In this document: positions 47,633-56,158 of the stretch, piece by piece
Numbering within the stretch: position 1 is the stretch's first letter
Layout: each line of letters begins with the position of its first letter
Source of the DNA: VXYL01 sp963665195
GTDB lineage: Bacteria > Pseudomonadota > Gammaproteobacteria > Pseudomonadales > Azotimanducaceae
Assembly (NCBI GenBank): GCA_963665195.1
Contig: OY762070.1
Span: 2,852,001 to 2,916,000, forward strand
Reading direction: 5' to 3'
Length of the DNA: 64,000 nt
Notes under the pieces: model-generated
Seen by the model: only the letters and a program-made list of their open reading frames with translations
Database searches by the model: none
Told to the model about the DNA's origin: nothing
Made by a program: the position numbers and the translations under genes

Positions 47633-48357
47633 CGATCGCGGCGACCATCTACCGGGCGACGCCTTGGAACGGGCATGGCGCACGCAACGTCTTGCAGGCG
47701 CTCGCGGTACAGATGATGGTGCCGCCGCTGCTGGCTTGCTGGGACGACTTCGACATGCTGTACGGGGATCAGGCCGAACGGGCCAAGCCCAAGCTGCTGC
47801 TGGCTGACGAGATCCAGCGCATGGGCGACGACAAAGAGACCCAGGACCTGCTCTACCACCTGCACGACCAGACCACCTTCCCCGTCGTGCCGGTCTGCGG
47901 CGGCCTGTCGACCTCGGCGGCGCATCTTCGCGAGCTCGGCCTGTCCCAACTCGCCGACGTGAACGTCCTGCGCATCGGCGCCTTGACGGCGGAGGAGGCG
48001 CAACGGTGCCTCGATGAGTCGCTGCACATGGTGGCGGACGATGTCGGCATCGACGGCCACCCCGACCGCTGGGCGCGACAACTCGCACCGGCGACGGATG
48101 GCTGGCCGCAGCACATCACCTGCCACATCCGGGCCGCGGCGACGGCGTTGCGAATGTCCGGGCGCCCCGCATTCGACGACGGCAACCTCAACCGTGCGCT
48201 CGCCCCGGCCCAAGCCGCCATCCGGGAGTACTACGAGCAGCGGCTGGAGGAGGCGAAGACGCAGCTGCGCCGGTACATCTCGGACGAGGGCCTGGGCGGC
48301 ACCAGCCCACTGTGCGGCATGTCGGTCTGGCGCTGGTATTCCGCGGCTGGGAGCTAG
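47633..48357 (+). pseudogene. AAA ATPase remnant fused in frame to the C-terminus of a DUF1703 ATPase-nuclease
   Basis: The first ~190 residues belong to an AAA ATPase (Walker B KPKLLLADEIQRM, sensor-like VVPVCGGLSTSA) but Walker A is missing. From about 48228 the sequence switches to the C-terminus of the intact DUF1703 gene: 48241-48385 aligns with 52760-52904 (RLEEAKTQLRRYIS against RLEEAKTQLRQYLA, and the shared GGCTGGGAGCT). The copy ends early in another frame. This is a recombination chimera, unlikely to be functional. Confidence 0.7.
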
Positions 48358-48371
48358 TCGCATGTGATGCC

Positions 48372-48852
48372 GTAGAGCGCCCACCGCCGCCCAGTTCGAC
48401 GCCCGGCAGCACGTGCCCCGGAACCGCGCCGGATCCACGAACGTCTCCGCGATCTCCAGCGGATGGCCGTGCGCCGCCTTCCAGTCCGCGCTCAGCCGCC
48501 GCAGGCCGCGCGACAGCCCGCGCGACGCCAGCCCGGCGGATGCCCGTCGCCTCCGGCAGCACCAGGAAGCGCGTGTTGTGCGCGATCAGGTGCAGGCGCC
48601 GGAACTGCACCGACGGGTGCCAGCCCAGCCAGCGATCCCGCGCCGCGCACTTGAACGCCCCCGACTGCCAGCCGAGCAGCGCCAGCCAGCGCCCCCGCCA
48701 CACCGCGACCTGGCGCAGGCCCGCGAACTGCCTGAAGCCCAGATAGTGGTGCTCGCGCATCTGCTCGTCCCACCGCACCCGCTCGTCCGGGCGCACCGGG
48801 CGCACCCCACCTCCCGGACGACCACCTCGCGCCTGTCGAACCCTTCCGCCAT
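48372..48852 (-). pseudogene. DUF4338 (DruA-like) protein, frameshifted and truncated
   Basis: On the minus strand a start MAEGFDRREVVVREVG (48852) is followed, after loss of one G, by RVRWDEQMREHHYLGFRQFAG, WRGRWLALLGWQSGAFKC, RDRWLGWHPSVQFRRLHLIA and TRFLVLPEATGI. After a second shift come SRGLRRLSADWKAAHGHPLE and FVDPARFRGTCCRASNW. This is the DUF4338 family, to which the Druantia component DruA belongs and which is also linked to IS elements. It stops where it meets the chimeric ATPase remnant. Confidence 0.75.
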
Positions 48853-49054
48853 GCCTCCCTTGTACAGCTGTACAGCACCGCGCGCGGAAAAGTCGGTCCT
48901 TTCGATACATCGCTCGCAATCAGCACGTTGCGCGTAGCGTGCAATAGCCTTGGCATAGACCCATCTTGTGCTTGCAGTCTGCGTCCGAAAGCCGTCCAAT
49001 AAGCGCCTGAGCACGACACGGTTGGTCGGTAGCGGACCAGCAGCCCGTTGGAGG

Positions 49055-49482
49055 ATGATCTTGAAGAGACCGCGGCAAGCCACGGGGCGACCACCGCTCT
49101 CCCTGCGCCAACGACGCCAGCTATCGGAGCAGGCTTCCTACGTTGGGAGCGGGGAGCACAAGGTCGAGCATTGGTGGGGAGGTCTGCCACGCGCCAAGCA
49201 GTTGCGCGGTGGCCGCGTGGGCCGACTAGGCAAGCAGCGGACGACCGTGTGTCCGCTCACGACGGAAGAGCATCGCCGCTGGGCGACGCAGTGGGTCCGC
49301 GGCGCCATCGCGCGCGGCAGTACAAATTCGTCCAAGCCGACCAGGTGTTCCCCAAGAAGGTCTGGTACAAGGCAAGCGGCCAAGTATGGTTCGGCTATTG
49401 CATCAACACGCAATCGGGCGAGTACAAGGGCTGGCCGATCTCCGAGGAGGAGCGCGATGCGGTTTTCGGCCGAGTGGGTTGA
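49055..49482 (+). pseudogene. Small conserved partner gene with a one-base deletion
   Basis: The reading starts at 49055 (RPRQATGRPPLSLRQRRQLS, KVEHWWGGLPRAKQLRGGRVG, WATQWVRGAIARG) and after 49317 continues only in the next frame (QYKFVQADQVFPKKVWYKAS, WFGYCINTQSGEYKGWPISE). Restoring one C in CGCGGCAGTAC gives a continuous ~143-residue protein. Its end overlaps the start of the next gene. Family not recognised. Confidence 0.6.
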
Positions 49483-50731
49483 AGGCGGAAAGAACGCCAG
49501 CGCGGAAGAGCGCTCGACCCTCTGCGAGTTGAGCGTTGCTCTCGGCGATGAAGGGACCAATGTCTCGACCTTCTACGACCTTAAGGACGAGCGGCACTTC
49601 GAGAGCATCCTCCTGCCGGCCGTGCATCTCGCGGAGGGGATTGCATCGGATTGGTGGCATGTATTCGGTGGTCGAGATGTCGAGCACCGGTTCCTGCGGT
49701 GGCGAACTGGCTTCGCGCTCCCTGACGTTCGGCTGGAGTTCAACGGCGTCAGGCTGGCCGTGTCCTGCAGGCGGTCATCCATGCAGAACCCGCCCCTGTT
49801 GTTCCTCCACAGCAAGAGCGAGCAGCTAGAACGAGGCGACGCGGAGCTCGCGTTGTCGTCGTTAGTCGACCAGGTCGTCGACAAGCTCGAAGCCGATGGC
49901 ATTGCCGCCAGCCAAACGGCGCACGCTTGGCGCCAGGTCTCCGAATCTCGCGGCGACCCCGCAGAAGCTGCGTTTTGCGAGGCCGCAGGCGCACTCGGCA
50001 TCAGCCCTTACGACATCACGGAGGCCGACGCCGCCTTCATCGAGGATGCAGCCAACTGCTTTGAGGGCGAAGCGCTGGTTGAGTTCCTTGCAGGCGTGCG
50101 CCAGTTCGCCGGCACGGTGGCGCCAAGGAGCGATCTGATCGATTGGGTGTCGAGTCGTCGGCCGAGGGTGGGCTCGCGCCTGCCGGACCTCGAAGCCCTT
50201 GCCCATCAGCTTGCTGGACGCCAGAAAGACCCGCTTGATCGCCCGTGGGCGCAGGGAGTGCGCATGGCGAGAGCTTGTCGTGCCGCCTTGGACATCGACC
50301 CGACTGCCGCCACGACGATCAAGGGCGTTGCAGAGCAGCTCGGCGGCATGCGGCTGGCGCACGCGGCCGGACCGGCCGGGATATACGCGCTCGTCGCCCG
50401 GCATGACGATGGCGTACACATCCACCTTCGTCACCGAGGCGGTGCGGCGTGGGCGCGAGACGCGGAGAAGTTCGCCTTCGCTCGGGCGCTCGGCGACGCA
50501 CTGTGCTTCTCGGACGTGCAGCGGGCGCCCGTCAACAGTCTGCACCGTGCCGAGCGGCAGGCGGTTGGTCGAGCGTTCGCCGCCGAGTTCACGGCCCCCG
50601 TCGCAGCGGTCCTCGAGATGCACCGCGACGGCAAGGACGTCGACGACATCGCTGGTGCATTCGGCGTGAACTCCCAACTCGTCGATCATCAGATGGAGAA
50701 CGCCGTACGCACCCTCGCAATCGCTGCGTAG
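49457..50731 (+). CDS. ImmA/IrrE-like protein lacking the HExxH zinc motif
   Basis: 424 residues. The start at 49457 is supported by GAGGAGG seven bases upstream and overlaps the preceding small gene by 26 bases. The N-terminal half (YDLKDERHFESILLPAVHLAE, FLRWRTGFALPDVRLEF, AAFCEAAGALGISPYDI) is unrecognised but looks conserved. The C-terminal ~110 residues have the ImmA/IrrE-type layout (HIHLRHRG, EKFAFARALGDAL, RAERQAVGRAFAAEFTAPV), yet the usual HELGH reads RALGD around residue 340, so it should have no peptidase activity. A short HTH-like end (KDVDDIAGAFGVNSQLV) closes it. It is probably part of a two-gene stress, phage-repressor or toxin-like module. Confidence 0.55.
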   Translation: MRFSAEWVEGGKNASAEERSTLCELSVALGDEGTNVSTFYDLKDERHFESILLPAVHLAEGIASDWWHVFGGRDVEHRFLRWRTGFALPDVRLEFNGVRLAVSCRRSSMQNPPLLFLHSKSEQLERGDAELALSSLVDQVVDKLEADGIAASQTAHAWRQVSESRGDPAEAAFCEAAGALGISPYDITEADAAFIEDAANCFEGEALVEFLAGVRQFAGTVAPRSDLIDWVSSRRPRVGSRLPDLEALAHQLAGRQKDPLDRPWAQGVRMARACRAALDIDPTAATTIKGVAEQLGGMRLAHAAGPAGIYALVARHDDGVHIHLRHRGGAAWARDAEKFAFARALGDALCFSDVQRAPVNSLHRAERQAVGRAFAAEFTAPVAAVLEMHRDGKDVDDIAGAFGVNSQLVDHQMENAVRTLAIAA

Positions 50732-50749
50732 CGGCAGATTGGGAGCGCA

Positions 50750-51055
50750 TCAGCCGGGCCGGGGTGCCTCGATCTCGATTTCGGCGTCAAGCGCAGCAGC
50801 GGCGCTCGATAGCGCCAAGCAGCGGTTCGGGCGCTCGATGCCGAACTCCGGGCCGTACACCGTCTCCTCCAGGCAGGCGTGTTCCCAGCCGCGCCAGGAG
50901 ACGGATGCCTCGCTACCACCGAACCGGAGCCGACACGTTGCGCCCTCCAACGCCGCCTCGACATCCGGGTGGAAGTGCAGGCGCGCTACCAACGCCACCG
51001 GGCTCGCCCGACCCGGATCCACGGTGCCCGCGTTGCCTCGCTTGAGGCCAGACAT
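50750..51055 (-). pseudogene. C-terminal fragment resembling heparinase II/III
   Basis: 101 residues on the minus strand: ARLHFHPDVEAALEGATCRL, VSWRGWEHACLEETVYGPEF and GIERPNRCLALSS match the C-terminal beta-sandwich of heparinase II/III-like proteins (the HFHPDV element and VY...G). The catalytic toroid is missing upstream, where an unrelated gene on the opposite strand begins. In capsule clusters such a lyase often follows the bi-domain dehydrogenase found at 53527-55716 here, suggesting separation by an insertion. Confidence 0.6.
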
Positions 51056-51082
51056 GGCATGATTGCGCAGTAACCGAGTCAG

Positions 51083-52906
51083 ATGTGCTCTCCGATGGCC
51101 GCGCCCTACCCCCGCATCCCCTACGGCGAGGCGGACATCCGCCGCATCCGCCTGCGCGGCTGGCTGTACGTGGACAAGACGCGCTTCCTGCGGCAGCTCG
51201 AAGACGAGAGCTACGCGTTCTTCATCCGCCCGCGGCGCTTCGGCAAGAGCCTGTGGGTCTCGGTGCTGCAGAACTACTACGACCGCTCCATGGCGGAGCA
51301 CTGGCACGGCGTCTTCGACGGCACCGACATCGGCCGGCAGCCGACCGAAGACCGCTCCCGCTACGTCGTGCTGCGCTTCAACTTCTCCGCCTTCGACGAC
51401 ACGCTGGAGACGCTGCAGGAGCGCTTCGAGATGTACTGCGACATCAAGCTGCGCGCCATGCTGCGCGTCAACCCGGACCTTTTCCCGGACACGGTGGCGC
51501 ACCGCATCTCGGAACCGGCGTCCATCGACGGCAAGCTGCTCGAGCTGTTCGAGGTCGTGCGCGAGCGGGACATCCCGCTGTACGTCATGATCGACGAGTA
51601 CGACAACTTCGCGAACACCATCCTCGCGCACCGCGGCCCGCAAGCCTACGAGGCTCTCTTCATGCGAGGGGGTTCCCCTCGCGCTCCCCCGCTGAAGGCT
51701 CTCACCCACGGCGGCGGCTTCTACCGCAGCTTCTTCGCGACGCTGAAGGCCGGCGCGGGGGAGAGCGGCGGCGGCATCGAGCGGCTGTTCATCACCGGCG
51801 TCTCGCCGATCACCATGGACGACGTGACCAGCGGCTTCAACATCGGCGCCAACATCAGCCTGAACCGCAAGTTCAACGAGATGCTGGGTTTCACCGAGGA
51901 CGAGGTGCGCGGCCTTGTGGAGCTGTACCGGGACCGCGGCGCCTTCGACCAGAACGTGGACGAGGCGCTGGCGGTGATGCGCGAGTGGTACAACGGCTAC
52001 CGCTTCGGCAAGCGTGCGCAGGCCGACGTATACAACACCGACATGGTGCTCTACTACCTCAAGCAGTCGGTGCCGAACGAGCCGATGCCGGACGACCCCA
52101 TCGACGTGAACGTGCGCATCGACTACGGCAAGCTGCGCCACCTGCTGACGGTGAGCCGCGAGGCGGGCGCACGCCTGAACGGCAACTTCGACCTGCTCCA
52201 GCAGGTCGCGGGGGAGGGCGAGGTCGACGCGGACATCAATCCGAGCTTCCCGCTGAAGCGGCTGACGGACCGGGACAACTTCCTCTCGCTGCTGCACTAC
52301 TTCGGCCTGCTCAGCATCCGCCCGGACGCGCCGGCCCGGACGCGGCTCGGCATCCCGAACCAGACGGTGCGGCGGCTGCTCTACGGGCACCTGCGCGACG
52401 GCTGGAAGGACGCCGGGGTGTTCGACGCGGATGCCTACGCGTTCTCGAACCTGGTGGCGGCGATGGCCTACGAGGGCGAGTGGCGCTCGGCGGTGGAGTT
52501 CCTGCAAGCCGCGCTCCGGGCGCAGACGGGGATCCGCGACTACATGAAGGGCGAGAAGGTGGTGCAGGCGTTCCTGGCGGCGCACTTCGGCATGGTGGGC
52601 TTCTACCAGATCCACTCCGAGCGGGAGCTGAACAAGGGCTACGCCGATCTCCATCTGGAGCCGTTCCTGGCGCGCTACCCGGACATCCCCTACGGCTACG
52701 TGGTCGAGCTCAAGTACATGAGGCGCACCGGCCAGCCGGACGAGACCGCGGTGGCGGAGCGGCTGGAGGAGGCGAAGACGCAGCTGCGGCAATACCTAGC
52801 GGACGACGGCCTGCGCCGCCGCCAGCCCACCGTGCGGCACATAGGCCTCGCGCTGGTCTTCCGCGGCTGGGAGCTCGTCGCATGCGATGCCGTAGAGCAC
52901 CATTAG
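51083..52906 (+). CDS. AAA-ATPase-like / PD-(D/E)XK nuclease-like protein (DUF1703 type)
   Basis: 607 residues. The N-terminal ATPase-like domain has YVDKTRFLRQLED, FIRPRRFGKSLWVSVL (Walker A-like) and YVMIDEYDNFAN (Walker B-like), followed by the linker FITGVSPITMDDVTSGFNIG. The C-terminal PDDEXK_9 domain has GEKVVQAFLAAHFG, ELNKGYADLHLEPF, YVVELKYMRR (the ELK of the nuclease core) and QYLADDGL. A 15-codon in-frame insertion at 51659-51703 interrupts a conserved stretch. ATG at 51095 is an alternative start. The family is multicopy in host-associated bacteria; exact function unknown. Confidence 0.85.
   Translation: MCSPMAAPYPRIPYGEADIRRIRLRGWLYVDKTRFLRQLEDESYAFFIRPRRFGKSLWVSVLQNYYDRSMAEHWHGVFDGTDIGRQPTEDRSRYVVLRFNFSAFDDTLETLQERFEMYCDIKLRAMLRVNPDLFPDTVAHRISEPASIDGKLLELFEVVRERDIPLYVMIDEYDNFANTILAHRGPQAYEALFMRGGSPRAPPLKALTHGGGFYRSFFATLKAGAGESGGGIERLFITGVSPITMDDVTSGFNIGANISLNRKFNEMLGFTEDEVRGLVELYRDRGAFDQNVDEALAVMREWYNGYRFGKRAQADVYNTDMVLYYLKQSVPNEPMPDDPIDVNVRIDYGKLRHLLTVSREAGARLNGNFDLLQQVAGEGEVDADINPSFPLKRLTDRDNFLSLLHYFGLLSIRPDAPARTRLGIPNQTVRRLLYGHLRDGWKDAGVFDADAYAFSNLVAAMAYEGEWRSAVEFLQAALRAQTGIRDYMKGEKVVQAFLAAHFGMVGFYQIHSERELNKGYADLHLEPFLARYPDIPYGYVVELKYMRRTGQPDETAVAERLEEAKTQLRQYLADDGLRRRQPTVRHIGLALVFRGWELVACDAVEHH
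51651..51703. mobile_element. 45-bp palindromic insertion flanked by an 8-bp direct repeat, in frame inside the DUF1703 gene
   Basis: AGGCTCTC occurs at 51651-51658 and again at 51696-51703. The inserted unit (51659-51703) contains a perfect hairpin GCGAGGGG-GTT-CCCCTCGC (51664-51682). Removing it restores the family sequence (YEALTHGGGFYRSFF). It adds exactly 15 codons, keeping the frame, as palindromic coding elements do in some other bacteria. Confidence 0.65.
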
Positions 52907-52941
52907 CCGCCGCGGCCTCGTCGACTCTTTCCAACCGTTCC

Positions 52942-53454
52942 CTATGCGTGCTTCGCAGAATCCAACGGAGCACGTTCCGGCACAGCGCTTCGGCCGCCGT
53001 GCTCGCGAATCGCATCCGCGATCGGGCCGAGCCTGGCCGGCCCAGAGAACGCGCCTCCGTCGAGAGTCGCCGCAATACGTCTCGTGTCCATCGCAGATAG
53101 GTACGTGAAGACACGCGGCACCGCACTCCCGCGCGAAACAGATTTCCCAAGTGCGATCCGATGGACTCGGCAGAACTCCCGGACATCGCCAATAGATGGC
53201 AGGAAAGCCTTCGAATCGAAGCGTTCGGCAGCTCGCCTCATCACCTCGGCCTTGTCGGAACGAAGCGTCATTTTCTCAACATAGCTCACCGCCGACAGCT
53301 TGCTTCGCTTGCTGACGCCCGATCGCCGCGGCGCGGCGGGCACCTCCACCATGTCAGGTAACGGTCTTACCTCAGCGAGCCCATGCAGTACGGAACTGAG
53401 GCCATGGCGACGCACCAGTTCGCCGAGAGTCGCAGTCAGATCCTGGTCCGGCAT
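52942..53454 (-). CDS. Unrecognised ~170-residue protein
   Basis: The start at 53454 is chosen because GAGGAGG lies 8 bases upstream; an ATG at 53487 is also possible. The sequence is soluble and basic: LVRRHGLSSVLHGLAEV, VSYVEKMTLRSDKAEVMRRA, FLPSIGDVREFCRVHRI, SRGSAVPRVFTYLSAMDT and PIADAIREHG. The look is that of an accessory DNA-associated or antitoxin-like protein, but no family was identified. It is on the strand opposite the DUF1703 gene, between it and the dehydrogenase. Confidence 0.55.
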   Translation of the reverse strand: MPDQDLTATLGELVRRHGLSSVLHGLAEVRPLPDMVEVPAAPRRSGVSKRSKLSAVSYVEKMTLRSDKAEVMRRAAERFDSKAFLPSIGDVREFCRVHRIALGKSVSRGSAVPRVFTYLSAMDTRRIAATLDGGAFSGPARLGPIADAIREHGGRSAVPERAPLDSAKHA

Positions 53455-53526
53455 CCGTTGGTCCTCCTCACAAGTCGAGATGCGCAAAGAACTCGTCGGT
53501 GCGCCACAATGGCAGCGGCGCGAGAC

Positions 53527-55716
53527 TCAAGCGGCGATATCCCCCAAAGTGACCGTGTACTTGCCGCGTAGGCTTCGCAGAGCCGCGAAGCAGACGCGGT
53601 GCGTGGCGACGATCTCCGGCCACAGGATCGGCCACAGGCCGCCGTCCTTGCAGACGGCAAGGAAGCGGCGGAGCTCCTCGTCGAAGCCCTTGTCCTGCTT
53701 GCCGCGCAGGTTGCGCCCGCCGCCGTAGAAGCGGGTGCGGCGGAAGTCCTCGATGACTGCGGAGCGACCATCCGCGAAGACCTCGCAGCGCTCCTTGGCC
53801 AGCAGGCGGTGGCCTTCGGCAAGGTACTGGATGGTCGCCAGCGAGCCGTCCGCGTAGGCGATGGTGACGACCACGGAGTCTTCCGCCACCATGTCCGCGC
53901 GATCCGTGGCGATGCTGTTCGCCGTCACGGCCACGGGTTCACAGCCGATCAGCGACGTGCAGAAGTCCACGAAGTGGCAGACCTCGCCGAGCAAGCGCCC
54001 GCCGCCGATGGCGGGGTCTTGCGTCCAGTGCTGCGGGTCCACGGACCCGGCATTCACGCGGTAGCTCACAGCCATGGGCGCGCCGCGGCCTTGGAATGCC
54101 GACCGCACCGCGTCGGCATGGGGGGAGAAGCGGCGGTTGAAGCCGACCATCAGGCAGGCGTCGCCGGCTTCCTGCACTGCTTCGCCCAGGGTTTCGAGAT
54201 CGGCCTCGTCGATGCACAGCGGCTTCTCGACGAAGACATGCTTGCCGGCCCGCAGTGCTTCTGCGGCCAGCGCCGCGTGGCTGTCGTGGCGGGTGGCGAC
54301 GAACACGGCATTGACGTCGTCGTTTTCCAGCACCGCGGTCCCATCCGTTGTTGCCGTTTCGAACTTGAACTGCTCCGCCACAGCTTGGGTGGTGTTGCCG
54401 CGCTGGGTGCAAACGGCGACCATCCGCGCCGAGGGCTGGCGGGCGAGCTTGGGCAGCAGAACGCCGCGTGCGAAGTTGCCGGCGCCGATCATGCCAATGC
54501 CGATTTGGTCGCGACTGGCAGGAGCTGCTTCCCGCTGCGGCAGCGTGCGCTCCGGCGGGGTTTCTGCGCCGTACTCCAGCAGGATGCCGAGCGGGCGCGG
54601 CGCGGACTTGGCGGCGGAGCGCCCATCGAGCAGCGCGTAGGCATCGAGCGCCTGCTCGAACGCGAAGCGGTGGCTCACCAGCTCGCCCGGCGCAACGCGG
54701 CCTTGGCGCACCAGGTCGAGGAACGCCTCCATGTTGCGCTGCTCCGTGAAGCGCACGTAGGCGAACGGATAGTCGCGGCCGCGTTCCTCGTACTCCGGGT
54801 CGTAGCGGCCCGGCCCGTAGGACATGGAAAGGCGCAGGTCCAGCTCCTTGGCGTAGTACACGTCGCGCGGCACGTCCATGCCGACCATGCCGACCACCAC
54901 CACGCGGCCCTTGGCGCGACAGAGCTCGCCGGCGCTGGCCACGGGTTCGTTGCTGGCGGTCGCGGCGGCGATGATGACAGCGTCGGCGCCGTGGCCCGCG
55001 GTGAAGTCCGCGTTCGCTTGAGCCGCGTCCGCCGTGGTGGCGAAAGCGGCACCGCCCGCCTCGGCATCGGCCCCGAACATGCCCGCCGCGAAGGCGACGC
55101 GCTCCGCATCCGCATCCACGCCCAGCACCGCGCACCCATTGGCCCGCAGTAGCTGCACGGTGAGCAGGCCCACAAGCCCCAGGCCGATGACGACGATCCG
55201 TTCGCCAAGCTGGGGCTGCGTCTGGCGAACGCCCTGCAAGGCGATCGCGCCGATGGTGGCGAAGGCGGCGTTCTCGTAGCCGACGCCATCGGGAATGCGC
55301 GCACACAGATTGCGCGGCACGAAGTTGAACTCCGCGTGCGCCGCGTAGCCCGCCCCGGCCACCGACACCCGATCACCCGCCTGCAAGCCGCCGGCATCCG
55401 CCCCGGTCTCCACGACCTCGCCCGCCGCCGAGTAGCCGAGGCTGATCGGCTCGTCGAGCTGGCTCTTCACCTTGCGCAACGCCGCCGCGACACCTTCGGT
55501 GCGCACGCGCTGGATCACCCGGCTCACGAGGTCCGGCCGCGCGCGGGCCTTGCCGAGCAGGCTCTTCTTGGCGAGATCGAGCATCGCCTTCTCGGTGCCG
55601 AGGGAGACGACGCTGGCGTGGGTGCGCACGAGAACGCCGCCCGGTGCGCAGGCAGGCGCGGGGACCTCGGCGAGCCAGAGTTCGCCGGTGCGGTAGCTTT
55701 GGAGGACTTGCTTCAT
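53527..55716 (-). CDS. Bi-domain oxidoreductase: zinc-type alcohol dehydrogenase fused to Gfo/Idh/MocA dehydrogenase
   Basis: 729 residues. The first half is an MDR-type dehydrogenase (VSLGTEKAMLDLAKKSLLG, LGYSAAGEVVETG, GDRVSVAGAGYAAHAEF, IVVIGLGLVGLLTVQLLRA). From about residue 395 a Gfo/Idh/MocA domain begins (IGIGMIGAGNFARGVLLPKL, VFVATRHDSHAALAAEAL, KHVFVEKPLCIDE, GGGRLLGEVCHFVDF). The catalytic zinc ligands of classical ADHs are not evident. This fusion is typical of surface-polysaccharide clusters, adjacent to heparinase-like lyases. Its 3' neighbour here is only a lyase fragment, so the cluster is broken. A decayed partial copy lies at 59715-60165. Confidence 0.88.
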   Translation of the reverse strand: MKQVLQSYRTGELWLAEVPAPACAPGGVLVRTHASVVSLGTEKAMLDLAKKSLLGKARARPDLVSRVIQRVRTEGVAAALRKVKSQLDEPISLGYSAAGEVVETGADAGGLQAGDRVSVAGAGYAAHAEFNFVPRNLCARIPDGVGYENAAFATIGAIALQGVRQTQPQLGERIVVIGLGLVGLLTVQLLRANGCAVLGVDADAERVAFAAGMFGADAEAGGAAFATTADAAQANADFTAGHGADAVIIAAATASNEPVASAGELCRAKGRVVVVGMVGMDVPRDVYYAKELDLRLSMSYGPGRYDPEYEERGRDYPFAYVRFTEQRNMEAFLDLVRQGRVAPGELVSHRFAFEQALDAYALLDGRSAAKSAPRPLGILLEYGAETPPERTLPQREAAPASRDQIGIGMIGAGNFARGVLLPKLARQPSARMVAVCTQRGNTTQAVAEQFKFETATTDGTAVLENDDVNAVFVATRHDSHAALAAEALRAGKHVFVEKPLCIDEADLETLGEAVQEAGDACLMVGFNRRFSPHADAVRSAFQGRGAPMAVSYRVNAGSVDPQHWTQDPAIGGGRLLGEVCHFVDFCTSLIGCEPVAVTANSIATDRADMVAEDSVVVTIAYADGSLATIQYLAEGHRLLAKERCEVFADGRSAVIEDFRRTRFYGGGRNLRGKQDKGFDEELRRFLAVCKDGGLWPILWPEIVATHRVCFAALRSLRGKYTVTLGDIAA

Positions 55717-55759
55717 GGCACCAGCTTCAGCGAACGAGGCGAATCAACGCGCTCGCGGT

Positions 55760-55975
55760 CTATAGACGGACATCGCGCCCCGGCGTCTGGTCCCGCGCAT
55801 CTTCGTTCAGTGCATCGGGGTCCAGACCGAGGCTGGACAGGTCGACGCGTCGCTTGAACTCGCGATAGGCGTCGGCGAAGTCGAGTCCGCCATCCCCGGT
55901 CGGCCTCGGCGGATCGTGGCGCACTTCCGCGGTAGACAGCTTGTCAAGCACTGATCTCGTCCGTCGTGCATTCAC
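55760..55975 (-). CDS. Small hypothetical protein (71 aa)
   Basis: A short hydrophilic protein (RRTRSVLDKLSTAEVRHDPP, FADAYREFKRRVDLSSLGL) upstream of the dehydrogenase on the same strand. Composition and length would fit an antitoxin-like helix-rich peptide, but there is no partner and no recognised family. It may be a remnant. Confidence 0.35.
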   Translation of the reverse strand: MNARRTRSVLDKLSTAEVRHDPPRPTGDGGLDFADAYREFKRRVDLSSLGLDPDALNEDARDQTPGRDVRL

Positions 55976-56158
55976 GCAGGTACGTTACACCATAGCTGCA
56001 CTCAAGCTAAGCCATCCCAAGGCGACGTCGTGCTTGCTACGCAGGCCTCGCTGTCCCAGATGCAGACGCGGTGCGTGGCGAACGGACGGGACTTCTACGC
56101 ATGCGGTGCCTCGACTAGGTGTCCGAGTTTCCCACCACGAGTGGAGTCAGGCACTACA

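Noticed and set aside
50750..52792. Long minus-strand frame including the heparinase-like piece
   Set aside because: Only its last 101 codons (51055-50750) resemble a protein family; the rest is antisense to the DUF1703 gene.
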